Shown: positions 17,357-27,006, counted from the first letter of the stretch. The stretch: DNA of 64,000 nucleotides from JAWLHK01 sp041690355 [NCBI: bacterium] (GCA_041690355.1 JAWLHK010000026.1:1-64000); one strand, 5' to 3'. The notes: generated from the sequence alone by a model not told the origin. Numbers and translations are program-made.

Positions 17357-19438
17357 TCACTTGAAATTGATGATCGTACCGCCGTAACCTACGGTTACGC
17401 TGGCGCCTACACCAACCCCAAAACCAACACCACCCGAAACGGAATTGCCGCCTTCGCTGATGGTACCGGACGCTGTGCCACCTACTCCACCCCCACCAGA
17501 AATGGAACCGGTTACATTTGCCCCACTTGACTGCCCTGCATTTATGTCACCTGTGATCGAAGCACCAAAGCCAATCCCCCAGCCAACACCGACATTACCG
17601 GTAACACCATCGCCGGTTACCGAAACACTGCCTGTAGCTCCGACTATACCGTTGCCCGCATTTACTGTAACGGTGACGCTACCATATTCATTGACGAAAT
17701 CGGACACGGTATCTAAGAACCCGCTTCCCTCGTCGTCACCATCGCTATCTCCATCCCCGTCCGAGTCACCCCCGCCACCGAGCCCCGGGTCAGGTTGGTT
17801 TCGTATTGGACATATCGGAACAAGTCCGGATGGATCAATATAGTTGACGGGGTCATTGTTGACGTAGGCGTAGAGGCCTGTGCTTCCACCGGAGAATAAC
17901 ACTGGGTCCTTGGAGGTCCACCGGCCCGTGATAGAGTCGTAGTCCCGCTTACCAAAGCGTGTAAGTTTTGTGTCCTGGTCAATCAATCCACCGGCAAAGG
18001 CAAATGGCTGAAAATCCGGATTGGTGTCTGAAAGGATGTTCCCGAAAACGTCATATTTGATTTCCTGGACGACCTGGCCAGTGTGTGTATTAACCACCAA
18101 GACTGGGGACCCAGACTGGTCTGGGATGATTTGGTAGGCCGTACCATCCTTTACGACATAGCTTGGTGTATTCGCCTGCGCACCATAAATGAAACGACTC
18201 ACCACCTGCCCTCGGCCGTCCAACTCTGCCACGACTTTTCGCTTGCTTTTGTAGAGCCATCCTTTAACGAGCAAACCATTGACTTTTTTCCCAACGCGGC
18301 GATTGTTTCCATCAATCACATATTCAACTGTCTTGGAGACCACGCCGCCCGCATTCCTAAACACCACGCCGAGCAAGTTCCCAAATGCATTGTACGTAAA
18401 CTCCTGGCTTTCCCCTGTAACTGTGTTCTCCTTCTTACCTAACTCCCCATTCGCCGTGTACTCATACACGAAATCGCCATACGACAGCAACCGATCCTGC
18501 GCATCATACGTACCCGTGAACGAACCAAGTTGCCCGCTGTAAGAAAGTCGATTCCCGTTCGCGTCGTACGTGTAGGTCGAAGAAGCGACCCCATTCTTGT
18601 CCACGCCCACCAACCGACCGGCGAGATCGTAGTGGTAGTCGAAGGTCGTGGTGACGCCGTTGACCGTCTCCGTCTTGCTCGAAATGCGTCCGATGGCATC
18701 ACGCACATACGAAACGTCGTAAAGAGTGTTCGTACCGTTAAAGGTCGCCGTGTAGCCGATGGGTTCGGCGAATCCGTTGTAGCTGATCGAATCGGAAACG
18801 CCGCCGATGCTCGACCCCGTAATCAATCCATTATCAGGGTCACGAGCGATAACAAAGTTCACCGCTGAACCGTTGACCGTCGTGTTCGCCCCCGTCAACA
18901 ATCCGTCCAAATCATAAGTGAAGTTCACGGTGTTCGCACCGTTAACCGACTCCGAAGTGATCCAGAAGTTGTTGTCGTAAGTTCTCGATACAGAACCGTT
19001 GACCTCGCCGTTGCTCCACGTCGTGGAGAGCAGCAATGAACCATCGTAAGCATACGACAGCACCCCACCATCCGGTGCTGTAATGTTCGCCAACCGACCA
19101 GCGGAGTCGTAGCCGAGCGTGGTGTCGCCACGGGGCTGTACGATCTTCTTCAGTCGCCCCGTGTTTGGATTAGGCAGCGGAAGGCGAGAGTCGTTGTCCC
19201 CCTCGTAGAGGTACTCCACCGTGACGCCATCAGGTCGGTTCACTGCAACCAGTTGCTTCCACTGATGACAATAGAAACCGGAACCCCTGCTCTCTCCCCT
19301 GAAGACCGTTGTCGAGGGGATGGAGAGTGACCGACCCGTATAGCTGAAAGTGTAGCGACTCCGCCTCCACAAACCGCCGATTTTCGGGCGGAAAGATGGC
19401 CATTCTCCCCTGAACGAGCGGAGCGATTCGTGTAGCAA
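17357..19438 (-). CDS. orphan Rhs core with glycine-rich toxin tip
   Basis: Open frame of 693 codons whose Rhs part begins abruptly at KQLVAVNRPDGVTVEYLYEG (about residue 61, base 19258). The preceding 60 residues look non-coding and the first start is TTG, so it probably lacks its own translation start. Residues about 62-330 are nearly identical to the C-terminal core of the large Rhs protein at 28958-36166; similarity then drops, and the core ends with YVNNDPVNYIDPSGL (about 525-538). The tip (540-693) is new: a Gly/Asp linker, then glycine- and Val/Ser-rich sequence (GWGIGFGASITG, GGVGFGVGVGASVTVGYGG) without nuclease motifs, perhaps pore-forming. This is the arrangement of a displaced Rhs tip that can be swapped onto the main gene by recombination in the shared core. 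Confidence 0.8.
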   Translation of the reverse strand: MLHESLRSFRGEWPSFRPKIGGLWRRSRYTFSYTGRSLSIPSTTVFRGESRGSGFYCHQWKQLVAVNRPDGVTVEYLYEGDNDSRLPLPNPNTGRLKKIVQPRGDTTLGYDSAGRLANITAPDGGVLSYAYDGSLLLSTTWSNGEVNGSVSRTYDNNFWITSESVNGANTVNFTYDLDGLLTGANTTVNGSAVNFVIARDPDNGLITGSSIGGVSDSISYNGFAEPIGYTATFNGTNTLYDVSYVRDAIGRISSKTETVNGVTTTFDYHYDLAGRLVGVDKNGVASSTYTYDANGNRLSYSGQLGSFTGTYDAQDRLLSYGDFVYEYTANGELGKKENTVTGESQEFTYNAFGNLLGVVFRNAGGVVSKTVEYVIDGNNRRVGKKVNGLLVKGWLYKSKRKVVAELDGRGQVVSRFIYGAQANTPSYVVKDGTAYQIIPDQSGSPVLVVNTHTGQVVQEIKYDVFGNILSDTNPDFQPFAFAGGLIDQDTKLTRFGKRDYDSITGRWTSKDPVLFSGGSTGLYAYVNNDPVNYIDPSGLVPICPIRNQPDPGLGGGGDSDGDGDSDGDDEGSGFLDTVSDFVNEYGSVTVTVNAGNGIVGATGSVSVTGDGVTGNVGVGWGIGFGASITGDINAGQSSGANVTGSISGGGGVGGTASGTISEGGNSVSGGVGFGVGVGASVTVGYGGTIINFK

Positions 19439-19512
19439 AAAATGTAGCTACTGGGGGTCAAAAACCCGGCTTTAAGCGTACAACCAGACATTGCGACTAC
19501 TTGGCAGGCATT

Positions 19513-20510
19513 CTATTCTGCTGAGTTCTCATCGCCTGAAAGGTATTCATCAAGTCGCAAAAAGGCTCGCCCCACTTCAGACAGCGCTAACTCATAAGTC
19601 AGTTCAAACCCTTCATCGTTGTCGTATTGAGCCTTGATTTCGTCCAGTGACATACCCTCGAACTGTTCAACGAAATCGTCCCATTCCATCGTATGCATGA
19701 TTACTTCACCTTCAGCGCAGACGCCATGGTGGGTATCAAAAAGGTCTTCGAGATAGAACTCTCGATCCATATCGTCTTCAGGGTCGTCGCCTAGGCTGGG
19801 AAATGAGGCCCACGGAAAGAACATCTGCAACTGCTGCTTCAACACATCAAAACCACCCCACAAAAAGAACCAACTTGACAGCTCGACAGGGGTCTCATCG
19901 CTCTTATCGAGGAGAGAAATACTTCCTCGTGGCACGACTTTATTTGTGAATACGACAAATCGCAAGACGAGTAAGCGCCCTTCATCGACGGCCTGTATCC
20001 ATGGTTTTGCCAGATTGAGACGGAAGAGCCTCTGAATTGCCAAGGGTTCGGCAGTCAACGCTTCGAGAGCTTCTCTGTTCGGCTCGTCGATAACATTCTC
20101 CCGAGGGACTTCGACATACCAGCCCTTGGGCGTCCTTCTAGCCGTTGCCTCTGTAATCTCCTTCCAGTATGCCGTGCTGGAAGATTCGTCGAACAGAACT
20201 ACAATCACTGGCAGATCGTACTTCAGCCAGTAGTCCAAGTCGTCAAGGCTTCCTCGATACCGCCACCCGTTCCCTGACGGCATCGGCTCGTCAAACGCGG
20301 ATGTCCCTGCTTTCACCTGAACACCGAGAAGACGACCGGTCGGCACATAATCTTTGCCCTTCTTCTCGGTGATCTCAATCTGGCGTCAATGCCGACATCG
20401 CGTTTTTCCTGTGGTCGATAAATGTAGCGCAGATTTCTCTCAACCACATACTGGACGCCAGACTGCCCCGTATCTCCCGTCGCCTGCTTGTCAGAAACTG
20501 TTTTCGTCAT
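19513..20510 (-). pseudogene. DUF4365 (PD-(D/E)XK-like) protein, single frameshift
   Basis: The N-terminal part (MTKTVSDKQATGDTGQSGVQ, then YRPQEKRDVGIDA, starting at 20510) and the rest (QIEITEKKGKDYVPTGRLLG, then VQVKAGTSAFDEP) lie in different frames, joined at about 20388. One missing base at GACGC/CAGATT breaks the gene. Together they show the D...E-xQ-x-K pattern (GIDAQIEI, then LLGVQVKAG) of the restriction-endonuclease-like DUF4365 family, followed by a ~220-residue C-terminal domain rich in acidic and aromatic residues. It may be a sequencing artefact or a real loss. It sits between the orphan Rhs module and a phage-type integrase. Confidence 0.75.
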
Positions 20511-20615
20511 GCTTTGGACTTGCAATGGATCAACTCTCACTCATGGAACATATAGCCACACAGCAAGGCATTCTACCAAGCCTTCGCTCTGCTGTGTAGC
20601 TAGATTATCTCTGGG

Positions 20616-21728
20616 TCAGGTGGCCGAAAGAATACCGTCCATCTTCTCCGCCGCTTCTTTCTGCATCGTCGGGAGGACGTGGGAGTAGCAGTTGAGCGTC
20701 GTTTCGATGGAGGCGTGGCCGAGCCGTTCCTGCACGATCCGGGGATGGACGTTCTTCTGAAACAGCAGGGTGGAAGAGGTATGGCGCAAATCCTGAAAGC
20801 GGATGTTCGGCAGTCCGGCCCGTTCAAGGATCGGCTTAAAGGAAGTCACATGGACGTTTTCCTTGCGCAGCGGATTGCCGCGTTTGTTGACGAAGATGAG
20901 AGAAGCATCCCATCCCTCTTTCTGCATCCGCCACTGGTGTTCCCGGAGAACCTTCATAGCGAATGCCGGCAGTTCGACCTTTCGGCGGCTGGTGGGGTTC
21001 TTCACGTCGGAGATGGCCAGTCTCCCTCGTACGTTGGCGAGACTTCTGCGGATGGTAATACTGGCGTTATCCCAGTCCACGTCCTTCCACTCCAGCGCCG
21101 CCAATTCTCCGAATCGGGCACCGGAGGCGATGGCAAGAACGTACAGGGCGTAAAGGCGATTCTTCGCGGCCTCGGTGAGGAATCGTTGGGTCTGTTCAGG
21201 ATCAAGAACAGTCCGGGGCCGATAACGAGGAACTTTCGGAGCCTTGGCATTCGTACAGGGGTTTTCGTGGAGGACGCCCCAATCCACCGCCTGTCGGAGA
21301 GACCGGTGGAGAACGGTGTGGAGATTCTTGCGGGTACGTCTTCCCAGCCCCTTTTCTTCGAGAAGCTGGTAGAAGTCCTGAATGGCGACGGTCGTCAGGT
21401 CAGCGAGCGCCACATGGCCGATGTACGGGGTGATGTGCAGGCGAATGGTGGAGGCGTAGTTATCGACCGTGGTTGGTCGAAGGGTCATGGTGGCGTCCTG
21501 ATGGAGCCAACGGTCGAGGTACTCCCCGACAGATTCCAGTGCCCCGGCACCGCGTTCATCGATGACCGTATGAAGGGCTGTTACCTTGGCCTCGACTTCT
21601 TCGCGGCTGGAACCGTATAGGACTTTCTTTCTGGCCTTTCGGGTGGCGGTCTTGGGGATGGATACAGCACCACACCAGCGTCCGTCTTTGCGCCGATAGA
21701 TACTGCCCTGTTGATTACGTCCCGCCAT
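20616..21728 (-). CDS. int: tyrosine recombinase (phage-type integrase)
   Basis: A 370-residue site-specific recombinase. An AP2-like N-terminal region (GSIYRRKDGRWCGAVSIP, 8-25) precedes a SAM-like core-binding domain (60-165) and a catalytic domain with Arg205 (GARFGELA), Lys about 243, box II Arg315 (FQDLRHTSS, with Gln in place of the usual first His and His316 following), GH 337-338 (RLGHAS) and Tyr348 (LNCYSHV). It is divergent from a repressor gene across 148 bp, the usual int/repressor layout of temperate elements. No attachment site or tRNA target was recognised. Confidence 0.9.
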   Translation of the reverse strand: MAGRNQQGSIYRRKDGRWCGAVSIPKTATRKARKKVLYGSSREEVEAKVTALHTVIDERGAGALESVGEYLDRWLHQDATMTLRPTTVDNYASTIRLHITPYIGHVALADLTTVAIQDFYQLLEEKGLGRRTRKNLHTVLHRSLRQAVDWGVLHENPCTNAKAPKVPRYRPRTVLDPEQTQRFLTEAAKNRLYALYVLAIASGARFGELAALEWKDVDWDNASITIRRSLANVRGRLAISDVKNPTSRRKVELPAFAMKVLREHQWRMQKEGWDASLIFVNKRGNPLRKENVHVTSFKPILERAGLPNIRFQDLRHTSSTLLFQKNVHPRIVQERLGHASIETTLNCYSHVLPTMQKEAAEKMDGILSAT

Positions 21729-21787
21729 CGATTCGTTACGTGGTTATCCCCCGCTCCCCGGCCACCGGGAAGTATGGCACTGTAGCA

Positions 21788-21828
21788 GTTGAGTCAACAT
21801 GCAAAAAAGGTCTGGACGGTGACTCAAC
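21788..21828. promoter_or_regulatory. pair of putative repressor operators
   Basis: The int/repressor intergenic region holds two near-identical 11-bp partial palindromes: GTTGAGTCAAC (21788-21798) and GGTGACTCAAC (21818-21828), whose centres are 30 bp apart (about three helical turns). A related half, GTTGACTCCGG, lies at 22744-22754 upstream of the primase gene. They are candidate binding sites for the adjacent HTH repressor. Confidence 0.5.
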
Positions 21829-21876
21829 GGTGGCCCCATTCACAGAAGCGATGGACTGGCATACACTCGAAAGAAG

Positions 21877-22512
21877 ATGAGTACCATCGGCTCCATGATC
21901 CGCCAGAATCGCCGGAAGAAAGAGCTTTCGCAGGCGCAACTGGCGAAGAAGATCGGCATTGACGCAACTTTCCTCAGTCGTATAGAAACCGGCAAGGCGC
22001 GTATCAGTGTCCGTCATGCACCGGCGCTGGCGAAGGCCCTCGATCTCGATGAAGCCGAGGTCATACAGGCCATCGAGGCATCGGCTCCACCCGTGAGTGG
22101 GCGCGGAGTCGGGAAAACGCCTGCTGGCAGTGAAGGCGGAAATGTCGCCGTGGTGGCCGAAATCGCGGCGGAAGAGGGTCGGTATACCCTTCTGGAAGAA
22201 AGTCCGCTTGTGGAGGCTCCGAGCGGCCTCAAATCGGCTGATCCGAACCTGCTTGCCGTCAGGATCAGCGGGAATGGTTACAGTCCACTGGCCGAAGACG
22301 GGGACATTCTCGTCATCTCCCCGGCACGGGCCTACCTGCCCAACGATCTGGTATTTCTGCGCACGACGGACAATCGCGGTTACGTGGGAAAGATTCAGTT
22401 CGAGGGCGATCAGGTCGTACTCCTGCCCGTTCAGCCCAAGCAGGCGAAAATCCGGCGGAAGAAAGGCGAGATTGAAAGCCTCTCCCGTGTAGTCCTGCGC
22501 TACGTGGCGTAG
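21877..22512 (+). CDS. C1/LexA-like repressor with altered S24 site
   Basis: A 211-residue regulator. The N-terminal HTH_3 domain (MSTIGSMIRQNRRKKELSQA, LAKKIGIDATFLSRIETGK) is followed by a linker and a C-terminal S24-like fold (LLAVRISGNGYSPLAEDGDI, then YVGKIQF). In S24 proteins the nucleophile lies in GDSMxP; here the sequence is GNGYSP (132-137), so the Ser is replaced by Gly. The Lys (K172 in GKIQ) is kept. Autocleavage is therefore doubtful, and induction may need another route such as an antirepressor. Divergent from int; likely regulator of the element. Confidence 0.85.
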   Translation: MSTIGSMIRQNRRKKELSQAQLAKKIGIDATFLSRIETGKARISVRHAPALAKALDLDEAEVIQAIEASAPPVSGRGVGKTPAGSEGGNVAVVAEIAAEEGRYTLLEESPLVEAPSGLKSADPNLLAVRISGNGYSPLAEDGDILVISPARAYLPNDLVFLRTTDNRGYVGKIQFEGDQVVLLPVQPKQAKIRRKKGEIESLSRVVLRYVA

Positions 22513-23108
22513 CATCGCTATTCCCTCCCCGCCGCCTGTTCAGCGGCACATCCAACACATCGGGATCACGTATTCTGGCACATCGGGGATCGCTCCGGCA
22601 AGCGAGTGTCAAGTATACGGAGGGAGTGAAAATGAGTTTGCATTCCCAGTTTATAAACCGGGAGTAAAAGCCAGTGTTCCCTCTGAATAACTACTCGCGG
22701 ATCACCTGTGAGAGTGCAATCACAAAATCACTTGGCCGGAGTAGTTGACTCCGGTGAGTATTCGGCTACCCAGTTGACGGGGGAAAGTGGGTATATTACT
22801 ACCCGTTTTTGGCGGGGTTTTATGCGACCTGCACTGGAAAGGAATGCTGGCATGGAACTAGCATAGTGTGGAGACGTGCCGGAAAACTCCCCTCACGGGA
22901 TGGCACGAAGGAAATTTCGGGTCGTTGCCTGAGCCTTGATCGGGCGTTCTTTCTTTATCCGACTTCCTTCAACAAGACAGCGATGTGTGGTTGCAGAAAG
23001 AGTTTCTGCAAGCAGGCGAGCTATGCCAATACTCGCATAGCCTCTCCGATAGGAGAGTTACGCCCACACATCACCTTTGTTGAATGGCAGTTTCAAAAGG
23101 TGAAAGAA
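22513..23108. other. leader region of the primase gene, palindromes, possible origin
   Basis: No gene recognised. The frame of the primase is open back to 22809, but the extra 100 codons look non-coding. It contains GGGTATATTACTACCC (22787-22802), a perfect 9-bp inverted repeat TTGCAGAAA-GAG-TTTCTGCAA (22991-23011), CTCTCC-GATA-GGAGAG (near 23045), and repeated GTTGAC motifs (22744, 22775). These suit regulatory sites or a replication origin for the element. Confidence 0.4.
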
Positions 23109-25364
23109 ATGAATGCCATGAATAATGATCTGCTGCTCAGTGCAGCCCTTGACTACGCCAAGCGCGGCTTTTCCGTACTTCCCCTCCATTCTCCGATCTT
23201 CGATGAAGACGCTGTTCGGTGTTCTTGCGGGAACACGAGCGAAGACCATCGAAAGCATATCGGCAAACATCCCCGAACGCCGCACGGGTTCAAAGATGCG
23301 ACCACCGACGCTGAAAAGATTCGCCGCTGGTGGACTGATTACCCTGACGCTAACATCGGTATCGCCACGGGCAAGGTGTCTGGGATTTGGGTTGCCGACT
23401 ACGATCCCCGGAGTTCTGAAGGCGAGCGTTCATATATTGAACGATTCGGCCCTCAGAGTACGCCCCACACGCTCACCGGCGGACTGGGAGGCCACTTCCT
23501 CTACGCCTACCATGATGACCTTCCGAAGGGAGGCATCAAGGGCATTGACATCAAGTCGGACGGGGGTTATATCGTAGCTCCCCCCAGCCGCCATTTTTCC
23601 GGACGTGTATACGAATGGCAGGTTGATTTGGACACGCCTCTGGCCGATGTTCCCGTTCACTTGCTGGATGTGATCAAGAATGCAAGGAGGGGGGCAGGTT
23701 ATCTTGCCCCGGCCCACATCAGGCCTGTTCATCCGTACACCTACTGGGTGCGATGGGCCATCGAAAAACGTCTTCCCTTTCACGGTGAAGTGAGGAGGAA
23801 TGCATTCTTCGACCTCGCCTGTCAGCTTCGCGACAATCGCTACCCGTCAGACGAGTGCGAGGCGGCTGTGGAGGCGTACTGCGTTGCTGTGACCGACCTG
23901 AAGGATCATCCCTTTGATGTCGAGCAGGCAACTCAGATTCTCGACGACGTGATGACCAGAGAACCCCGTGATCCCGTCGTGGCTCGCGACGGTGGTCGTC
24001 CACTTACCGATCTTGCCGTGGCCGAAAGGTTCGCAATTGATTACGGCGAGCGCTTCCTCCACTGCCCCGAATTCGGTCACTGGCTGGTCTGGGACGGCGT
24101 CGTCTGGCGGGATGGTCGTGCAGAGGAAGTCTGGGAAGCAGCCTTTCAGCTCGTCCGCCGGATTCGGGCCGAGGCTGTTCGATCGAAGAAGAACGACGAA
24201 CAGGCCGAGGAAAAGAAGTACGATCCGGTGAAGGGGGCAAACCTGCTTCAGCGTAAGAGCCGGATTGAAGCGATCCTTGCCCTTGCAGGCCAGATGCTCA
24301 CCCGACATCAGCACGATCTCGATGGCGACGACAGCCGGTATCTGCTGTCCGTCGAAAATGGCACGGTCGATCTGAAGACCGGCAAGCTGCTCCCTCATGT
24401 ACCGGGGCGTTACATTACAAAATCCTGTCCTGTGACATTCGACGCGGAGGCAACCTGCCCCCAGTGGGGTTCGTTTCTGGATCGGGTCTTCGCCGGGAAT
24501 CAGGAACTTATCACCTACCTCCAGAAGGTGGTTGGCTACTCCATGCTGGGAATTACCAGCGAGCATGTTCTCTTCATCCTCTACGGAAGCGGCCGCAATG
24601 GTAAAACAACCGTTGTCGAGACGATTCGTGCAATGCTCGGCGACTATGCTCAGCAGCTTCCGGAGGGGGTTCTCACGAAATCCGATGGATTTGCCCGCAA
24701 AGCAGAGAATGCCGTTGCACGGCTTCGAGCGGCGCGGTTTGTGACAGCCACGGAACTGGAGGAAGGTGAACGGCTGGCCCCGGCCACCGTAAAGCTGCTT
24801 ACCGGCGGTGACAGGCTCGTTGGCAGGTTCCTCTATCGTGAGCACTTCGAGTTCGAGCCGCAGGCTGCATTCTGGATCTCGACGAACTACCGCCCGCACG
24901 CCGATGCAGATGACATGGCATTATGGGAGAGAATTCGTCTGATTCCATTCAGTGTGACTATTCCGGCAGAAGAACGCGATCCTTATCTGCGCGGGAGACT
25001 TCTGAAGGAACTTCCCGGCATTCTGAACTGGGCAATTCAGGGATGCCTTGCCTTCCAGCGCGAAGGACTGAAGACTCCGAAGGCCGTGGATGAGGCGTCG
25101 TCCGAATACCGGGATGAAGAGGATATCCTCGCCTGCTTCGTTGAAGAATGCTTTGATCACTCGGAGGCTGAATACAAGAACCCCAACGACGAGGTATGGA
25201 AAGCCTACGGAGATTGGTGCGACTTCAACGACGAGCGGAAACTCGCACGAAACACCTTCTTCAAGCGCATGCGGGAAAGAGGTTTCGAGTCCCGGAAATC
25301 CGGCAGTACCCGCTATCTGATCGGTTCAAAACTGACGCCGAAGGATACCAGCGTCGGTTTCTGA
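23109..25364 (+). CDS. primase-polymerase / SF3 helicase (phage or plasmid replication protein)
   Basis: A 751-residue replication protein. The start at 23109 (MNAMNNDLLLSAALDYAKRG) is chosen because AAGGTG precedes it and the Prim-Pol domain begins at once (GFSVLPLHSP, WADIGIATGK-type segment DANIGIATGKVSGIWVADYD, GGYIVAPPSRH; about 10-190). A D5-N-like middle region follows (SVENGTVDLKTGKLLPHVPG). The C-terminal third is an SF3 helicase with Walker A GSGRNGKTTV (about 492-501), ATELEEGERLAPATVKLLTG and ISTNYRPHADADDMALWERI. It would prime and unwind element DNA. It is followed by a terminator; no packaging or conjugation genes are present. Confidence 0.9.
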   Translation: MNAMNNDLLLSAALDYAKRGFSVLPLHSPIFDEDAVRCSCGNTSEDHRKHIGKHPRTPHGFKDATTDAEKIRRWWTDYPDANIGIATGKVSGIWVADYDPRSSEGERSYIERFGPQSTPHTLTGGLGGHFLYAYHDDLPKGGIKGIDIKSDGGYIVAPPSRHFSGRVYEWQVDLDTPLADVPVHLLDVIKNARRGAGYLAPAHIRPVHPYTYWVRWAIEKRLPFHGEVRRNAFFDLACQLRDNRYPSDECEAAVEAYCVAVTDLKDHPFDVEQATQILDDVMTREPRDPVVARDGGRPLTDLAVAERFAIDYGERFLHCPEFGHWLVWDGVVWRDGRAEEVWEAAFQLVRRIRAEAVRSKKNDEQAEEKKYDPVKGANLLQRKSRIEAILALAGQMLTRHQHDLDGDDSRYLLSVENGTVDLKTGKLLPHVPGRYITKSCPVTFDAEATCPQWGSFLDRVFAGNQELITYLQKVVGYSMLGITSEHVLFILYGSGRNGKTTVVETIRAMLGDYAQQLPEGVLTKSDGFARKAENAVARLRAARFVTATELEEGERLAPATVKLLTGGDRLVGRFLYREHFEFEPQAAFWISTNYRPHADADDMALWERIRLIPFSVTIPAEERDPYLRGRLLKELPGILNWAIQGCLAFQREGLKTPKAVDEASSEYRDEEDILACFVEECFDHSEAEYKNPNDEVWKAYGDWCDFNDERKLARNTFFKRMRERGFESRKSGSTRYLIGSKLTPKDTSVGF

Positions 25365-25384
25365 CCGGAGTGATAACCGAGAGG

Positions 25385-25411
25385 CCACCCCAACAACCGG
25401 GGTGGTTTTTC
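25385..25411 (+). terminator. rho-independent terminator after the primase gene
   Basis: Stem CCACCCC (25385-25391) pairs with GGGGTGG (25399-25405) and is followed by five T. It lies 20 bp after the primase stop on the same strand. Confidence 0.85.
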
Positions 25412-25792
25412 ATTTTCCCCATTGGGACAGGCGGGACGGGAAGAACCCGCTTTGGGAAAACCTTCTTTGTTTTTACCTCTTCCGGGGACTTTTCCAGAGA
25501 GATATAGATCCTGTCCCAGCCGTCCCACATGGGGGTATGATTTCGGCCAGTTTTACTCCTGAGCGGCCCCTTTTCCGGTAAAAATTCGGCGGAAAGAGGG
25601 GCCATGTGAGTATACGGTAGTGTCCTAGTAGCACTTCAGAGGTAGATATCGCCTGTAGCCCCCATGGATAAAGGTTTTCATCCATTTATGCGGGGTCAAC
25701 TCAGGGGTATGTATGCTATAGCCCTCACAGTGAAATGACCCCCATGCGCTAGGACCCACACACACATTACCCAGCCGCCACCCAAAAATCGG
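25412..25792. other. intergenic, no gene seen
   Basis: A 380-bp gap between convergent genes. It holds two GGGAC(A/G)-type stretches (25420s and, inverted, 25510s) that could pair, and a small inverted repeat GGATAAA/TTTCATCC near 25670. No coding frame with a ribosome binding site was found. It could contain the attachment site of the second recombinase, but nothing diagnostic is visible. Confidence 0.35.
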
Positions 25793-26791
25793 TCACAGAC
25801 CGAGCGTCGAGGCAGCATTTTCGCGAAAAAGAGAGCCGTGACGAATGTACTTCCGCAGGGTAATGAGGCTACGGTGACGAGTCTGGTTCTGGATACTCCG
25901 CTCACTCGCCCCTGATGCTGCCGCCTGTGTCGCCAGTCCTGCTCTCAGCGAGTGTCCTGCAAACCTGTCTGGTGACAGACCGATCCGCCGGCAATGCTCT
26001 TTTATGACTAGCGCAATTCCGTTTCCTGACAGCCTCTCCCCGTGAATCCGCCCGTGCCTGTCCATCGGGCGGAAAATGCCGCCAGAACCGATTTCTGAGG
26101 CCTCCAGCCATGCTTTCAGAGCCGCCACAGGACACGTTTCAATATGATTTCCATGTGGGACACCTACCTGCTGACCGGCACCTTCCTGATCGGTCTTTGA
26201 GCGGCGAATAAGAACAATGATTCCTTCCTCGGTGAAGGTGATATCTTCCACGTTCAGGCCTGCTAACTCAGCCCGCCGCAGACCACCTGCAAAACCGATG
26301 AGCAGTAGAGCACGATCACGGATTCCCTTTCGATTGTCCGGTAACTGAGCGAGCATAGCGCGAATGTCGGCGGAGAGAAGTGGTGACTTCCCGGTTTGGG
26401 CAGTACCGAGAGTACGCCTTACCCCGGCCATGAGGGTACGGACCATGGCAGACTTCGTGGGTGATTCATACCCGGCCAGTTGATGGGCTTGGGAGATGGC
26501 GCACAGTCGCCGGTTGATCGTACTGACCTTCTTCCCCGAATCCGCCAATTCGGTCAGATACAGGCAAACTGTTTCGGAAAAGGCGGGGAGCGGGAGCAGA
26601 TGACGCTCCGCGCAGAAGCCAACAAAGCAGTCCCAGTCTGACCGGTAAGCTCGCCGGGTACTCGAAGCCTTGCTCTCGGCGAAATACCGGCGGCTCTGGG
26701 TGGACAGGTCTACGAGTCGGCTATCAGTGGAAGAAGCCTCCGCTGACTCAACTTGTGCAGATGCTGACTCTTGATAACGTTCAATTCTCAC
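25793..26791 (-). CDS. tyrosine recombinase (XerD/integron-like), second integrase
   Basis: A 332-residue recombinase unlike the first. Core-binding domain about 30-130 (KASSTRRAYRSDWDCFVGFC). Catalytic residues: Arg172 (GGLRRAEL), Lys about 199 (RRSKTDQEG), His280 and Arg283 (GHSLRAGL), His306 (TRHRSL) and Tyr315 (RKYIRHGSLF). The GHSLRAG and KYIRxGxxF motifs fit the group of recombinases often found in plasmid and island contexts. It probably mobilised the TcmP/DUF5131 cargo or a second element nested beside the primase element. Confidence 0.88.
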   Translation of the reverse strand: MRIERYQESASAQVESAEASSTDSRLVDLSTQSRRYFAESKASSTRRAYRSDWDCFVGFCAERHLLPLPAFSETVCLYLTELADSGKKVSTINRRLCAISQAHQLAGYESPTKSAMVRTLMAGVRRTLGTAQTGKSPLLSADIRAMLAQLPDNRKGIRDRALLLIGFAGGLRRAELAGLNVEDITFTEEGIIVLIRRSKTDQEGAGQQVGVPHGNHIETCPVAALKAWLEASEIGSGGIFRPMDRHGRIHGERLSGNGIALVIKEHCRRIGLSPDRFAGHSLRAGLATQAAASGASERSIQNQTRHRSLITLRKYIRHGSLFRENAASTLGL

Positions 26792-27006
26792 AAGTCAGAA
26801 TGTAGCAGGAAACCCGCTCGCAAAACAGGATACGGGTGGTCTGGGGATAAGCAGTCGGTAAGCTGGCAGGGAGAGAAATTGGCGAGACGTGGGAGCAGGA
26901 AGGCCGACCATCAACGACTTGTTGGCACGATTCTTCGGGACTGGGGATACTTCGTCTCAGCAACCGTATGCAAACTTGACAGGTCTAGGAGGGCGCGAAA
27001 CCAAAC

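Noticed and set aside
19258-19438. Start region of the orphan Rhs frame as a genuine N-terminus
   Set aside because: TTG start, no clear ribosome binding site, and composition unlike coding sequence; homology begins only at 19258.
22809-23108. N-terminal extension of the primase reading frame
   Set aside because: 100 extra codons lack resemblance to Prim-Pol proteins; a good ribosome binding site precedes the ATG at 23109.
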